Shown here: positions 1 to 8,506 of the stretch, piece after piece | Layout: every line of letters starts with the position of its first letter | How positions within the stretch are numbered: the stretch's first letter is position 1 | NCBI GenBank assembly: GCA_025352625.1 | Contig: JANXSR010000162.1 | Coordinates: forward strand, 1-39,575 | Direction of reading: 5' to 3' | Length of the DNA stretch: 39,575 nt | DNA from: Ferruginibacter sp. | GTDB lineage: Bacteria; Bacteroidota; Bacteroidia; Chitinophagales; Chitinophagaceae | The notes under the pieces: model-generated | The model's database searches: none | Seen by the model: only the letters and a program-made list of their open reading frames with translations | Told to the model about the DNA's origin: nothing | Position numbers and translations under genes: made by a program

Positions 1-993
1 AAAAAGATTGCAAAAGAAAAAGACTGGGAAAAAAAATTAGAAGAAATAGTTGACAATGCACCCAACTGGGATATTGGTTTTATTGTAGGCGTACCCGCCT
101 GGTTGCAATTGTGCATGGAGAAAATTATTGAACGCTACCACTTAAATAATATTCACGAAATATGGCCTAACCTTGCTTTTTATGTACACGGGGGGGTAGC
201 GCTTGAGCCTTATAAAAAAGGGTTTGCAAAATTGCTGGGCAAGCCTGTAACCTATATTGAAACCTACCTGGCCAGTGAAGGATTTCTTGCTTATCAAAAC
301 CGGCAGGATTCAGTCGGTATGCACCTTGCCTTAAACAACAATATCTTTTTCGAGTTTGTGCCTTTTGATGATAACAACTTTGACAGTGAAGGCAACATGG
401 TTGAAAACCCTGAAGTACTGATGATACACGAGGTAGAAGAAAATAAAGATTATTCTATTTTGATAAGCACCAACGCAGGAGCCTGGCGCTATGCTATTGG
501 TGATACCGTAAAATTTATTGACAAGGAAAGAAGTGAAATCGTTATAACCGGGCGTACCAAACATTTTTTAAGTTTGGTAGGCGAACATTTAAGCGTAGAT
601 AATATGAATAAAGCAGTAGAGATGGTGAGTGAAGAACTCAATATTTCTATCCCGGAGTTTACTGTAGCCGGTGTGCCGCATGGATTATTTTTTGCCCATC
701 ACTGGTATGTTGCTACAGATGATGCGGTTGATAAAGAAGTGTTGCGTTTACGCATAGACGAAAAATTAAAAGAGCTAAATGACGATTATGAAGTAGAAAG
801 AAAGCATGCTTTAAAAGATGTATTAATAACAGTACTTTCAGAAAATACTTTTATGGAGTTTATGCGTTCCAAAGGCAAGGTTGGTGGACAACATAAATTT
901 CCCCGGGTTCTAAAAGGTAAGACGCTGGAAGACTGGCAGAAGTTTTTGAAAAGCAATAAAGTTGACGCTGATTTAGCAAGAATGCCTCAATAA
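1..993 (+). CDS. GH3 auxin-responsive promoter-like protein, 5'-truncated by the window edge
   Basis: The reading frame is open from base 1, so the gene starts before the window and only the last 330 codons are visible. It belongs to the GH3 family (adenylate-forming, acyl-acid-amide-synthetase-like fold). Visible landmarks are VGVPAWLQL near the start, the acyl-adenylate core region TYLASEGFLAYQ, the segment GAWRYAIGDTVKF, and the C-terminal MRSKGKVGGQHKFPR. The complete homologue at 23733-25238 has the same landmarks in the same order, which supports the assignment. In plants GH3 enzymes conjugate amino acids to small carboxylic acids; the bacterial substrate is unknown. The first in-frame start inside the window (base 103, TTG) is only an artefact of truncation. 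It converges on kdsB across a 64-bp gap with no obvious hairpin. Confidence 0.85.
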   Translation, partial: KKIAKEKDWEKKLEEIVDNAPNWDIGFIVGVPAWLQLCMEKIIERYHLNNIHEIWPNLAFYVHGGVALEPYKKGFAKLLGKPVTYIETYLASEGFLAYQNRQDSVGMHLALNNNIFFEFVPFDDNNFDSEGNMVENPEVLMIHEVEENKDYSILISTNAGAWRYAIGDTVKFIDKERSEIVITGRTKHFLSLVGEHLSVDNMNKAVEMVSEELNISIPEFTVAGVPHGLFFAHHWYVATDDAVDKEVLRLRIDEKLKELNDDYEVERKHALKDVLITVLSENTFMEFMRSKGKVGGQHKFPRVLKGKTLEDWQKFLKSNKVDADLARMPQ

Positions 994-1057
994 ATACGCT
1001 GTTGCTGCTTGCCCTTTTTCCAATAAAAAAATACAACATTTCTTTTTATGAATGAGG

Positions 1058-1783
1058 TTATAATAACTTAGCCGCTCTCACCAAATCTTCCGGCGTATCA
1101 ATTTCTATACCCATGTATTGTGTAACAACCATTTTCAAGGTAACGCCATTTTCAAGGTAACGCAGGCATTCAATTTTTTCGGCAGCTTCCAGCGGCGTCA
1201 TTGGCCAATTGGTAAAATTCATCAAAGCATTTTTACGAAATGCGTACACACCAATATGTTCGAAATAAACCGGTATTATTTGTTGGTCTCTTTTATAGGG
1301 AATTACACTTCTGCTAAACATCAAAGCGTTCATATTTTTGTCTACCGCAACTTTTACATAGTTGGGGTCTTTTATAAATTGCTCCTCTTTTAAAACCTGC
1401 ATCAGCGAAGCAACCTGCACTCTTTGCCCGTCTTCTCCTTCAAAAGCCTTTAATAGGTTTTGCAATGGTTCTCTTTGAACAAAGGGTTCATCGCCCTGTA
1501 CATTCACTACAATGTCAACATTCATATCTGCAACCGCTTCAGCAATTCTATCGCTGCCACTTTCGTGTTGTTTAATGCTCATTACAGCTTTTCCTCCATG
1601 TTGTACTATTTCTTTGTAAATAATATCACTGTCGGTAACCACCACAACTTCAGCAAATAGTCCTGTTGCAAGGGTATTGTCGTAGGTATGGCGGATAACT
1701 GTTTTATTACCTAATAGCTGCATTAGTTTTGCAGGAAAACGGGAGGCGGCATAACGGGCCGGAATCATCGCAATTGTTGTCAT
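1058..1783 (-). CDS. kdsB: 3-deoxy-manno-octulosonate cytidylyltransferase (CMP-Kdo or CMP-Kdo8N synthetase)
   Basis: This 241-residue protein has the usual length for KdsB. It activates Kdo, or the 8-amino derivative Kdo8N, with CTP for lipid A inner-core synthesis in the cytoplasm. The N-terminal nucleotide-binding motif MIPARYAASRFPAKLMQLLG and the metal/substrate motif VNVQGDEPFVQREPL near residue 94 are characteristic. The C-terminal region (TPLEAAEKIECLRYLENG, then GIEIDTPEDL) also matches the family. The start is ATG at 1783. A KdnB-like Kdo 8-oxidase lies on the same strand at 5991-7064. This raises the possibility that the true substrate is Kdo8N, as for the Shewanella enzyme, but sequence alone does not settle specificity. 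Confidence 0.95.
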   Translation of the reverse strand: MTTIAMIPARYAASRFPAKLMQLLGNKTVIRHTYDNTLATGLFAEVVVVTDSDIIYKEIVQHGGKAVMSIKQHESGSDRIAEAVADMNVDIVVNVQGDEPFVQREPLQNLLKAFEGEDGQRVQVASLMQVLKEEQFIKDPNYVKVAVDKNMNALMFSRSVIPYKRDQQIIPVYFEHIGVYAFRKNALMNFTNWPMTPLEAAEKIECLRYLENGVTLKMVVTQYMGIEIDTPEDLVRAAKLL

Positions 1784-1854
1784 GTAGTAAAATTATTGGC
1801 AGTAAAGTTACCGGGAAAATTTTTTGCGGCGTATCAAAAACAACATTGATTTGC

Positions 1855-1862
1855 TATATTTG
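1855..1862 (+). promoter_or_regulatory. Bacteroidota-type -7 element upstream of the ATP-grasp gene
   Basis: TATATTTG matches the Bacteroidota -7 consensus TAnnTTTG and lies 54 bases before the ATG at 1917. No TTG sits at the usual 19-21 base spacing upstream, so this is a half-match. Confidence 0.4.
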
Positions 1863-1916
1863 GGTATAATCGGTTTTGTTGATTTGCATGCCAGCTAATC
1901 TCTTAAACGATTTATT

Positions 1917-3365
1917 ATGCAAACAAGTGAGTTACTACAGTCTTATTTAGTAGACGCCAACACCTGGGACGAGATGTACAGCGATGCATCCGTAAGGGAA
2001 CAATACAAAAAGGCCATTGAGTTTATGCAGCAGCTTTCTGTAGACGAACTCAATAAAAAAGAAGAACTGGCCAAACGCCTTTTTATGAGCCAGGGCATCA
2101 CCTTCACTGTGTACAGCAGTGGGGAAGGAATTGAAAAAATATTTCCCTTCGATATTATTCCTCGCATTATTACCGCTGCCGAATGGGACTTTATTGAAAA
2201 AGGAATTAAGCAACGGCTTAAAGCGCTCAACCTATTTTTGAAAGATATTTACAGCAGCCAGTTTATTATAAAAGATGGTGTAATGCCGGCTGATATGATA
2301 TACAGTTGTCCGCATTACCTGCGGGAGATGCACAATTTTCCAGTGCCTTACGACATCTATATTCACATTTCAGGTATTGATTTAATTCGCAACAACGATG
2401 GCTCCTTTTATATTTTGGAAGATAACCTGCGTACACCAAGTGGTGTAAGTTATATGCTGGAGAACAGGGAAATTACCAAACGTATTTTTCCAGATCTGTT
2501 ACCACAAAACAATGTTCGTAGCGTAACAGAATACCCCACCATACTGCATCGAAACCTGGTATCACTTTCGCCAAGGCAAAATAAAAATCCTACGATTGTG
2601 TTGCTAACTCCGGGCATTTATAATTCGGCATACTTTGAACATACTACCCTTGCAAGACTGATGGGTGTTGAGCTGGTAGAAGGAAGTGACCTGGTGGTAG
2701 ACAATCACAAAGTGTACATGAAAACCACTTCGGGATTGCAACAGGTAGATGTTATTTACAGAAGGGTAGATGACGATTTTTTAGACCCATTGGTATTTGA
2801 CGCCAACAGCAGGTTAGGCGTTGCCGGTATTATGAGCGCTTACCGAAAAGGCAATGTGGCTATTGTAAACGCAGTAGGAAATGGCGTTGCAGACGATAAA
2901 GCCATTTATACTTTTGTTCCGGCAATGATACGATATTACTTAAACGAAGAACCCATCCTTAAAAATGTGCCTACTTATCAGTTAGGTAAAGATGAAGAAA
3001 GAGAACATGTTTTTAAGAACATTACAGAAATGGTAATTAAAAAAACCAATGAAAGTGGTGGATATGGAATGCTAATGGGCAGCGCTGCAACAGAAGAAGA
3101 AATCACAAAATACAAAGCAGAGGTATTACTTGATCCAAGACAGTTTATAGCCCAGCCTATCATCAGTTTATCTTCTGCTCCCTGTTATATGGATGGCAAA
3201 TTACAACCAAGGAGAATTGATTTAAGGCCCTATGCTTTGTGTGGTCCGGGAGGTATAGAAATTGTACCTGGTGGCCTTACGAGGGTTGCTTTAAAAGAGG
3301 GATCGTTGATTGTTAATTCATCCCAGGGTGGTGGAAGTAAGGATACATGGGTGTTGGCACATTAA
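1917..3365 (+). CDS. Circularly permuted ATP-grasp protein (COG2308 family)
   Basis: The 482-residue protein is the COG2308 type (DUF404/DUF407), a circularly permuted ATP-grasp ligase fold expected to form an amide or peptide bond using ATP. Signatures are YSSGEGIEKIFPFDIIPRII near residue 66, the conserved YILEDNLRTPSGVSYMLENR around residues 165-184, DVIYRRVDDDFLDPL near residue 280, and GNGVADDKAIYTFVPAMIRYY. The C-terminal RRIDLRPYALCGPGG and GGLTRVAL are also typical. The start is ATG at 1917. It is followed by alpha-E and transglutaminase-like genes on the same strand, a neighbourhood known across many bacteria. The peptide product is uncharacterised. Family assignment is firm; the biochemical role is inferred. 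Confidence 0.92.
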   Translation: MQTSELLQSYLVDANTWDEMYSDASVREQYKKAIEFMQQLSVDELNKKEELAKRLFMSQGITFTVYSSGEGIEKIFPFDIIPRIITAAEWDFIEKGIKQRLKALNLFLKDIYSSQFIIKDGVMPADMIYSCPHYLREMHNFPVPYDIYIHISGIDLIRNNDGSFYILEDNLRTPSGVSYMLENREITKRIFPDLLPQNNVRSVTEYPTILHRNLVSLSPRQNKNPTIVLLTPGIYNSAYFEHTTLARLMGVELVEGSDLVVDNHKVYMKTTSGLQQVDVIYRRVDDDFLDPLVFDANSRLGVAGIMSAYRKGNVAIVNAVGNGVADDKAIYTFVPAMIRYYLNEEPILKNVPTYQLGKDEEREHVFKNITEMVIKKTNESGGYGMLMGSAATEEEITKYKAEVLLDPRQFIAQPIISLSSAPCYMDGKLQPRRIDLRPYALCGPGGIEIVPGGLTRVALKEGSLIVNSSQGGGSKDTWVLAH

Positions 3366-3504
3366 TCCTTCTGAAGTTGAAGTTCTATTATTTAAACTTT
3401 TTTTAAAATATTGCTCAGCAAAACTTTGAAAAAAATTATTCACTTTAATAAAACAACCCTTTCTAAAACCCGGTTTGGGAATAAGAGGGGCCACTATATT
3501 TATT

Positions 3505-4440
3505 ATGCTTAGTAGAGTTGCTGATAGTTTATACTGGATGAGCCGTTACATGGAAAGAACAGACGGCATTTTGCGCATGCTTAAAATTAACTACGCCTCT
3601 TCGCAGGATGATGTGCAGGCTTTCTCCTGGAAACCGGTACTAAAAATTTTTACTTTTTTAGAAGAAGAGCGTGCAAATGCCATGGCACATGATACAAGGG
3701 GTGTTTTACAATACATGGTAATTGGAAAAGACAATCCAAACTCTGTGTTGAATATGGTTACTCATGCAAGGGAAAATGGCAGGAGTGTACAGGACCATAT
3801 TACCAAAGAAATGTGGCAATGCCTGAATGATTTTTACCACACAGTGCGGCAGGAAGAGTTGGCAAATTGGTTACAAAAAGACGATCCCATTACCATTTTG
3901 GATATGCTTATTAAACATGGCGTTTTATATTTTGGAACCACCGACATTACCATGGCAAGGGGTGAGGGTAATTCATTTATAAATATGGGTAAATATCTTG
4001 AAAGGGCTGTTCAGTCGGCGGATATTTTAGATGTAAAATTTAGTGATGTTAATTATGATATGGATGTAACTACCGACACTACGTATTGGAAATATTTACT
4101 CTTGTCCATATCGGGTTACGAACTCTATTTAAAAACCTACCGCGGTGGTTTTGAAGCCATCAATGTGGTGGGGCAGGTTGTTTTAAATGATCAGTTTCCC
4201 CGTTCGGTATTGTATTCAATTAACCGGCTGCACCGCTATTTTGAACGGCTGAAAAGCGAAAGAAATGTGGCTGATTTTAACCAGATAGATTTTATGATCG
4301 GCAAAATAAAAAGCAAAGTAAAATACTCAACCCCCGATTCTATTATAGAGGAAGGCCTGCATGAATTTTTAACTGAAACCAAAAATGAACTCTTTGCAAT
4401 TGGAAAAACACTGAGCAAAAATTATTTTGCTTACACCTAA
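3505..4440 (+). CDS. Alpha-E domain-containing protein (DUF403)
   Basis: This is an all-helical alpha-E (DUF403) protein of 311 residues from ATG 3505. The canonical N-terminus MLSRVADSLYWMSRYMERTD begins at that ATG, so I prefer it to the TTG 30 bases upstream (3475). Other family segments are FINMGKYLERAVQSADILDVKF in the middle and QFPRSVLYSINRLHRYFERL toward the C-terminus. It lies 139 bp after the ATP-grasp gene and 75 bp before a transglutaminase-like gene. Comparative work on amidoligases links this domain to COG2308 ATP-grasp enzymes, but no biochemical activity is established. A role as partner in making or processing a small peptide tag is inference from context. Confidence 0.92.
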   Translation: MLSRVADSLYWMSRYMERTDGILRMLKINYASSQDDVQAFSWKPVLKIFTFLEEERANAMAHDTRGVLQYMVIGKDNPNSVLNMVTHARENGRSVQDHITKEMWQCLNDFYHTVRQEELANWLQKDDPITILDMLIKHGVLYFGTTDITMARGEGNSFINMGKYLERAVQSADILDVKFSDVNYDMDVTTDTTYWKYLLLSISGYELYLKTYRGGFEAINVVGQVVLNDQFPRSVLYSINRLHRYFERLKSERNVADFNQIDFMIGKIKSKVKYSTPDSIIEEGLHEFLTETKNELFAIGKTLSKNYFAYT

Positions 4441-4515
4441 ATCAATAAGCGCTATTTTTTATGTCCCGCTTGTTGATTAACAAATTAAATTATACTTGCT
4501 TAAGAAAAACTATTT

Positions 4516-5493
4516 ATGCCTAGATTTATTATACACCATGTTACCAAATATACTTACCAGGAACCTGTAAGAGATAGTGCCAACCAGATTATGCTTTTTC
4601 CTATAAAAGATGAATACCAGGAAGTTCAAAGCCAGCAGTTAAATATTACGGATGAGCCTGCAGTAGAAATTTTTACTGATTATTATGGTAATGAAACCGG
4701 ATCGTTTATGCACATTGAACCGCATACTGAATTGTTAATAGATTCAACGATTGCAATTATTACCAAAGCAAAAATATTACCGGCTGATGATATTGCCATT
4801 GAGGAGCAATGGAACCATTTGTATCAGATAAGGCATGTGGTACCTTTTATTGATTTTTTAAAGCAGGAAAATTTTGTAGCATTGGACGAAGTAAAGAAAA
4901 TTGCAGATGCTGGTTTTTATAAATCGGTTTCTGTTTTTGTAGCTGTACAGCAACTGAACACTTATGTGTACCAAAATTTTAAATATATCAAAGGCATTAC
5001 AAGTGTAGAAACCACGCTGGATGAAATATGGAAGTTAAGGGCCGGCGTTTGCCAGGATTTTGCCCATATTTTATTGGTAATGTTACGGCTGCTTGGTATT
5101 CCGGCAAGGTATGTAAGCGGCTATGTTTGTCCACATGATAATAACCTGCGTGGCGAAGGTGCCACACATGCCTGGGTAGAAGCCTACATTCCTTTTTATG
5201 GATGGCTTGGTCTTGACCCTACCAACAATTGTATTGTAAATGACCTGCATGTTCGATTGGCAATTGGAAGAAATTTTAGCGATTGTTCTCCTGTAAAAGG
5301 AACTTACAAAGGCACCGCCAAACAAGCGCTTGAAGTTGGGGTATCTGTTTCGCACGAAGATGGAACAGTGGCTAAACAGGTGGCTGCAGTTTTAATGCCG
5401 CAGGTGATTACCGTAAAATTAAATGAAGATGGAACCATTAATAATTCTTACAGAAAATACATGGAGATGGTGCAACAACAACAGCAGCAGTAA
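4516..5493 (+). CDS. Transglutaminase-like cysteine peptidase/amidase, third gene of the ATP-grasp cassette
   Basis: The 325-residue protein has the bacterial transglutaminase-like N-terminal domain (MPRFIIHHVTKYTYQEPV) and a papain-like core. The predicted triad is Cys179 in AGVCQDFAH, His218 in GATHAWVEAY and Asp234 in LGLDPTNN. Family members usually hydrolyse or transfer amide bonds. Next to an ATP-grasp ligase and an alpha-E protein it may release or trim whatever those proteins make. There is no signal peptide, so it is probably cytoplasmic. A -7-like TATACTTG at 4491-4498, with TTG 18 bases upstream, could give it its own promoter. The C-terminus is a short polyglutamine run, probably from CAA/CAG slippage. 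The neighbour 3 bp downstream is convergent. Confidence 0.9.
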   Translation: MPRFIIHHVTKYTYQEPVRDSANQIMLFPIKDEYQEVQSQQLNITDEPAVEIFTDYYGNETGSFMHIEPHTELLIDSTIAIITKAKILPADDIAIEEQWNHLYQIRHVVPFIDFLKQENFVALDEVKKIADAGFYKSVSVFVAVQQLNTYVYQNFKYIKGITSVETTLDEIWKLRAGVCQDFAHILLVMLRLLGIPARYVSGYVCPHDNNLRGEGATHAWVEAYIPFYGWLGLDPTNNCIVNDLHVRLAIGRNFSDCSPVKGTYKGTAKQALEVGVSVSHEDGTVAKQVAAVLMPQVITVKLNEDGTINNSYRKYMEMVQQQQQQ

Positions 5494-5496
5494 TTT

Positions 5497-5928
5497 TTAA
5501 TTTATTTCTTCGTTGCTTTCTTCGCTCTCGTATCCTGGCAGTCTTTCTGTTTCGTAACCGCAATTGCCGCATTGATATACGTAATCTGTTGCCAGTGCAT
5601 AGCTGCCAAACAGGGTAGTGGTTACGGCGGTTAAAAAATTAGTAACGCCAGGTTTAGCAATATAACTAAACTGGTGGGCACCACATTGCGGACATGTTGC
5701 TGCGTTCAAATATTCTTCATCATATCGTTTTAATATTGCGGTAACGGCACCTTCATCTTCTTTTTTTACAATGAGTTTTATGCCCCCGATAGCATTGGTT
5801 AAAATGGGGTCCATCGTTATGGTGGCTTCATCTTTTAAATAACATTCAACGCCATCCGATTGTAAACGACCCAATATTATATTGGCTAAAAAATAACTGT
5901 CGAATGTTTTAACGGTAACTAATTCCAT
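5497..5928 (-). CDS. DUF2007-domain protein with C-terminal zinc ribbon
   Basis: The 143-residue protein starts with a DUF2007 (putative signal-transducing) domain: MELVTVKTFDSYFLANIILG, then DGVECYLKDE and GGIKLIVKKEDE over residues 1-65. A four-cysteine zinc ribbon follows, with CPQC near residue 79 and CGNC near residue 120. Between the two CxxC pairs lies a hydrophobic segment that could be a membrane hairpin or simply buried. Function is unknown. It lies 62 bp downstream of kdnB, and kdnB's terminator hairpin occupies most of that gap. It therefore either depends on readthrough or has a promoter overlapping the hairpin. Confidence 0.8.
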   Translation of the reverse strand: MELVTVKTFDSYFLANIILGRLQSDGVECYLKDEATITMDPILTNAIGGIKLIVKKEDEGAVTAILKRYDEEYLNAATCPQCGAHQFSYIAKPGVTNFLTAVTTTLFGSYALATDYVYQCGNCGYETERLPGYESEESNEEIN

Positions 5929-5944
5929 AAAGGAGTTTTTTTAT

Positions 5945-5981
5945 AAAATAAAAAAGGAGTTGTTAACTCCTTTTTTATTTT
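5945..5981 (-). terminator. Intrinsic terminator after kdnB
   Basis: A 17-bp inverted repeat (5945-5961 and 5965-5981) with a 3-base loop has a GGAGTT/AACTCC core and A/T-rich flanks that give a U-run on the minus-strand transcript. It lies 9 bp after the kdnB stop codon. Confidence 0.85.
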
Positions 5982-5990
5982 AATTTTCAA

Positions 5991-7064
5991 TTACAATCTT
6001 TCATATAATTTCCTAAGCGTTGTTCTGGTAATTTGTTGCTCCCAGTTTTTACCAAGGGCATTTTCCCATAGCGGTTTCATCCCAAGCGAAACATCAATCA
6101 TTTTATCAAACTCTTCGTCGCTAAGGTTTGCACAGATATTTTTTGGCAGGTCAATGTGATTTTTTTCCACCATGTATTTAAACTCTTTTACTCCTTCGGG
6201 ATAATATGCTTCCAGGTGATTGAACACAATGCAATTACCTATTCCGTGTCTTGTACCAAGTAAATAACTCAATCCATAACTCACCGCATGTGCAACGCCA
6301 ACCTGGCTGTAAGCAATACTCATACCGCCGGCGTAAGAAGCCATCATTAATTTGTCATCACTTTCAGCATCCCAGCCATCTTTATTCACATATACATCTC
6401 TGCAAAGTTGCAATGCCTTTTCGCCATAGCTTTTACTAAACTCATTTAGGTAAGTTCCGGTAAGGCTTTCAATACAATGTATATAACAATCCATTCCTGT
6501 ATAAAAACGTTGGTTGGCAGGGGCATTGGCTGTTAATTCTGGGTCTAAAACTATTTGATCAAACGGTGTAAAATCTGAGTTCATACCCAGTTTTTTTGTT
6601 GGTCCGGTTAACACTGTTGTGCGACTTACTTCTGCACCGGTACCACTTAATGTTGGTATGCCGGCTTTGTAAACGCCCGGTTGTTTTACCAAATCCCATC
6701 CCTGGTAATCTGCACTGCTGCCGGGATTGTTCATCATCAGGGATACGGCTTTTGCCAAGTCCATGGCAGAACCGCCTCCAATACCAATTACTCCACTTAT
6801 TGTTCCGAATTCGTCTTTTAAATCGTTGGTAAGGTTGTCTACATAGGTTGTCTTGGGTTCGTTGGTTACATCAACAAAAATGATTTTGTCTTTTGCCCGC
6901 AATGGAACCCTTGCGGCAAGCGGTTTACCTTCAAAAAAATGATCTACTAAAAAAATCATCGGGGCTTCGCCTTTACGGTTGGGCTGCAATATTTCGTCTA
7001 ATTGATTGAAAGCGCCACGGCCGTAAATAACGTAGCCAATCATTTTAAAGTTTCTAAAATTCAT
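5991..7064 (-). CDS. kdnB: Iron-type alcohol dehydrogenase, KdnB-like (3-deoxy-manno-octulosonate 8-oxidase)
   Basis: The 357-residue group III Fe-ADH most resembles KdnB, which oxidises the C8 hydroxyl of Kdo before amination by KdnA to give Kdo8N. The dinucleotide-binding loop is GIGGGSAMDLAKA at residues 94-106. Predicted metal ligands are Asp192 and His196 (MDCYIHCIES), His259 (VAHAVSYG) and His273 (TRHGIGNC). The short length, the N-terminus MNFRNFKMIGYVIYGRGAFN and GIPTLSGTGAEVSRTTVLTG are what I recall of KdnB rather than of ethanol or butanol dehydrogenases. kdsB, the enzyme of the following activation step, is on the same strand 4.2 kb away. No aminotransferase (KdnA) is visible in the window. 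The Fe-ADH assignment is firm; the substrate is a good inference. Confidence 0.8.
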   Translation of the reverse strand: MNFRNFKMIGYVIYGRGAFNQLDEILQPNRKGEAPMIFLVDHFFEGKPLAARVPLRAKDKIIFVDVTNEPKTTYVDNLTNDLKDEFGTISGVIGIGGGSAMDLAKAVSLMMNNPGSSADYQGWDLVKQPGVYKAGIPTLSGTGAEVSRTTVLTGPTKKLGMNSDFTPFDQIVLDPELTANAPANQRFYTGMDCYIHCIESLTGTYLNEFSKSYGEKALQLCRDVYVNKDGWDAESDDKLMMASYAGGMSIAYSQVGVAHAVSYGLSYLLGTRHGIGNCIVFNHLEAYYPEGVKEFKYMVEKNHIDLPKNICANLSDEEFDKMIDVSLGMKPLWENALGKNWEQQITRTTLRKLYERL

Positions 7065-7191
7065 TTTGCAAATTTCTTAAAAATACACCATATGGCGACA
7101 AACAATTTTTGGCAAAGTGGTTTATGGATTTAAAAGCAAAAGAAAGAGAGGCAAAGATGATCCACGTGGCTGTTGCTTTAGCCAGACAGTT

Positions 7192-7872
7192 TTATTTTAT
7201 CAAAGCCTCAATATCTTCGTCGCCATCAAGGTTATTCATTTGTCGAATAATTTCATTGTAGCGGTTTCCAACATATGAACTTAGTGGTTTTACCGTATAA
7301 ACTTTTGGATTAGGTAACGATGCTGCTATCATTGCCGCTTCTGCCCTTGTAAGGTTTTTGGCATCCTTATTAAAATAGGCTTTTGATGCGGCTTGTACAC
7401 CAAATATTCCTTTGCCCATTTCCGCCACATTTAAATACATTTCTAAAATGCGCCTTTTACTCCATACCTTTTCAATCATAAAAGTAAAATATACCTCTAG
7501 CCCTTTTCTAAATAAGCTTCTTCCCTGCCATAAAAAAACATTTTTTGCTACCTGCTGGCTAATGGTACTTGCTCCACGCACTTTGGTCACATGTTTTTTA
7601 TTGTAGTTCATAGCCTTTTTAATGGCTTTAATGTCAAACCCATTGTGGTCGGGAAATAATTGATCTTCGCTTGCCATCACCGCCAGTTTTATATTAGGGC
7701 TCATTTCATCGAGCGAAATATAATCTCTATGTAACCCGTTTCCTTGTAAAAGACTTGCTGTTTGTGTAAGTGTGATCGGGGGATTTATCCATTTACAAAA
7801 AATTATATAAATAAACTGTAAAATAAAAAGCCACAATAAACCTTTTTTAAAAATGCGCCAGGCTTTTTGCAT
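7192..7872 (-). CDS. mtgA: Monofunctional peptidoglycan glycosyltransferase
   Basis: The 226-residue protein is a single GT51 domain behind one N-terminal membrane anchor (residues 11-26, LLWLFILQFIYIIFCK). It polymerises lipid II into glycan strands at the periplasmic face. The catalytic Glu69 lies in ASEDQLFPDHNGFD. The other GT51 motifs follow in order: RGASTISQQVAKN (99-111), RKGLEVYFT with KRRILEMYLN (about 122-148), and AAMIAASLPNP. There is no transpeptidase domain, which separates it from bifunctional class A PBPs. The length is normal for MtgA. It lies 34 bp downstream of a same-strand hypothetical gene. Confidence 0.93.
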   Translation of the reverse strand: MQKAWRIFKKGLLWLFILQFIYIIFCKWINPPITLTQTASLLQGNGLHRDYISLDEMSPNIKLAVMASEDQLFPDHNGFDIKAIKKAMNYNKKHVTKVRGASTISQQVAKNVFLWQGRSLFRKGLEVYFTFMIEKVWSKRRILEMYLNVAEMGKGIFGVQAASKAYFNKDAKNLTRAEAAMIAASLPNPKVYTVKPLSSYVGNRYNEIIRQMNNLDGDEDIEALIK

Positions 7873-7906
7873 AGGATAACCGCTTAATTTTTATGCAATA
7901 TACTGC

Positions 7907-8461
7907 TTACGGTTTTTTATTATTAGATACACCAACATAAACCAATGAATATTTTTTTCCTATTACCATTCCCTTACCGTTTAGCTTGGCCATCATGTAA
8001 CCAATCCCTCCTAAAGCCACCGCACCAATCATTAGCTGGGGACTAAATTTTTCTCTGTCCGCAACATAAACCACAGCACTTGCTATGGTAAGTAATGCTC
8101 CGCCGCCCATCAATGCTGCAGCACTACCGGATACATTAAATTTTCCACCCGCTTTGCCAATGGCTTTTATTTGGTTATAATGGTATTGATACCTGTAGCT
8201 GGCAACGGTATCCAGAACATACACTCCTAAAGTGGTGGGTATTTGTTGTATTACAAACTGCCGCAGAAAAAGAGAGTCATTCTTTATTTGCGTAATCAAC
8301 GCTTCGATATAACTGCCTTGCTCATTTGTGAATGATATGTTGCTGCCGGCATAATATGTTCCGATAGTTTTGTGATTTTTTTTAAATAAAATAAAATCTG
8401 CCGACTGGCTAAAAAGATGTTGGCCAATAATAAGAGAAATGATAAACAATGTTGGCTTCAT
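7907..8461 (-). CDS. Hypothetical exported or membrane protein
   Basis: I do not recognise this family. From the preferred ATG at 8461 it has 184 residues, and the N-terminus MKPTLFIISLIIGQHLFSQS looks like a signal peptide. A longer TTG start at 8479 would put six residues in front of that signal. After a polar region of about 95 residues come two hydrophobic stretches, ALMGGGALLTIASAVVYVAD and MIGAVALGGIGYMMAKL. These probably form a membrane hairpin near the C-terminus. It sits between the LysE-type exporter and mtgA on the same strand with short gaps (45 and 34 bp), so co-transcription is likely. No functional motif is evident. Confidence 0.7.
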   Translation of the reverse strand: MKPTLFIISLIIGQHLFSQSADFILFKKNHKTIGTYYAGSNISFTNEQGSYIEALITQIKNDSLFLRQFVIQQIPTTLGVYVLDTVASYRYQYHYNQIKAIGKAGGKFNVSGSAAALMGGGALLTIASAVVYVADREKFSPQLMIGAVALGGIGYMMAKLNGKGMVIGKKYSLVYVGVSNNKKP

Positions 8462-8506
8462 ATTGTAAAGTAAAAACAACTGGTGATAAAAAAGGAAAAC
8501 GATTCG

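Noticed and set aside
5472-5493. Polyglutamine tail of the transglutaminase-like protein as a functional repeat
   Set aside because: It is a short CAA/CAG run at the extreme C-terminus, best explained by slippage.
7162-7169. CCACGTGG as a possible third parS site
   Set aside because: Only the core and left half fit; the right arm differs from the consensus at four positions, unlike the mnmG-upstream pair.
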